NCBI GenBank assembly: GCA_003132865.1 | Contig: PKYZ01000407.1 | Coordinates: 16,536 to 22,725 of the forward strand | From: Bryobacterales bacterium | GTDB taxonomy: Bacteria > Acidobacteriota > Terriglobia > Bryobacterales > Bryobacteraceae | Length of the DNA stretch: 6,190 nucleotides | Reading direction: 5' to 3' | Shown here: positions 6,179 to 6,190 of the stretch, piece by piece | How positions within the stretch are numbered: position 1 is the first letter of the stretch | How the letters are laid out: every line of letters begins with the position of its first letter | Program-made: the position numbers and the translations under genes | Notes under the pieces: generated by a model | What the model was told of the DNA's origin: nothing | The model's database searches: none | Seen by the model: only the letters and a program-made list of their open reading frames with translations

Positions 6179-6190
6179 ATGAATCCGCAA
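6179..6190 (+). CDS. Start of an unidentified gene, cut by the window end
   Basis: Only the first four codons (MNPQ) are inside the window, so no product can be named. The start is supported by GGAGG at 6170-6174 and by the promoter-like pair at 6091-6120. Confidence 0.55.

Overview
The window is GC-rich bacterial DNA that most resembles an acidobacterium of the Candidatus Solibacter type. The strongest reason is the large secreted protein at 1136-4261. It ends in what I recognise as the TIGR03437 C-terminal domain, a family known mainly from Solibacter usitatus, preceded by two BACON-like beta-sandwich repeats. The tricorn-type peptidase and the palindromic intergenic repeats fit the same lineage. 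This assignment comes from family recognition by eye, not from a search.

Layout. (1) Positions 1-956, minus strand: N-terminal part of a secreted tricorn-like S41 peptidase (beta-propeller region). It is open throughout except for one in-frame TGA where the family motif expects Trp. (2) Positions 957-1135: a divergent intergenic region holding an array of short palindromes that all have a TGGA or TCCA loop. (3) Positions 1136-4261, plus strand: a secreted, multidomain alpha/beta-hydrolase (lipase/esterase type). (4) Positions 4259-4284: a perfect 11-bp stem hairpin that begins inside the stop codon of that gene. (5) Positions 4315-5274, plus strand: an intact aldo/keto reductase with a complete catalytic tetrad. 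(6) Positions 5316-5728, plus strand: a DUF4160-DUF2442 gene pair, both broken. (7) Positions 5752-6055, minus strand: a small membrane protein gene with an internal deletion, converging on the DUF2442 gene. (8) Positions 6091-6190: a promoter-like pair, a strong ribosome binding site and the first four codons of a new plus-strand gene.

Function. The peptidase and the hydrolase are both predicted to be exported and could work outside the cytoplasm on peptides and esters, each from its own side of the divergent region. The aldo/keto reductase is a separate cytoplasmic oxidoreductase. The most unusual part is 5316-6055. Three neighbouring small genes each keep recognisable N- and C-terminal sequence but carry frameshifts or internal deletions, while the two large genes upstream are intact. 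I read this as a decaying accessory segment. I see no CRISPR array, tRNA, rRNA or transposase in the window.
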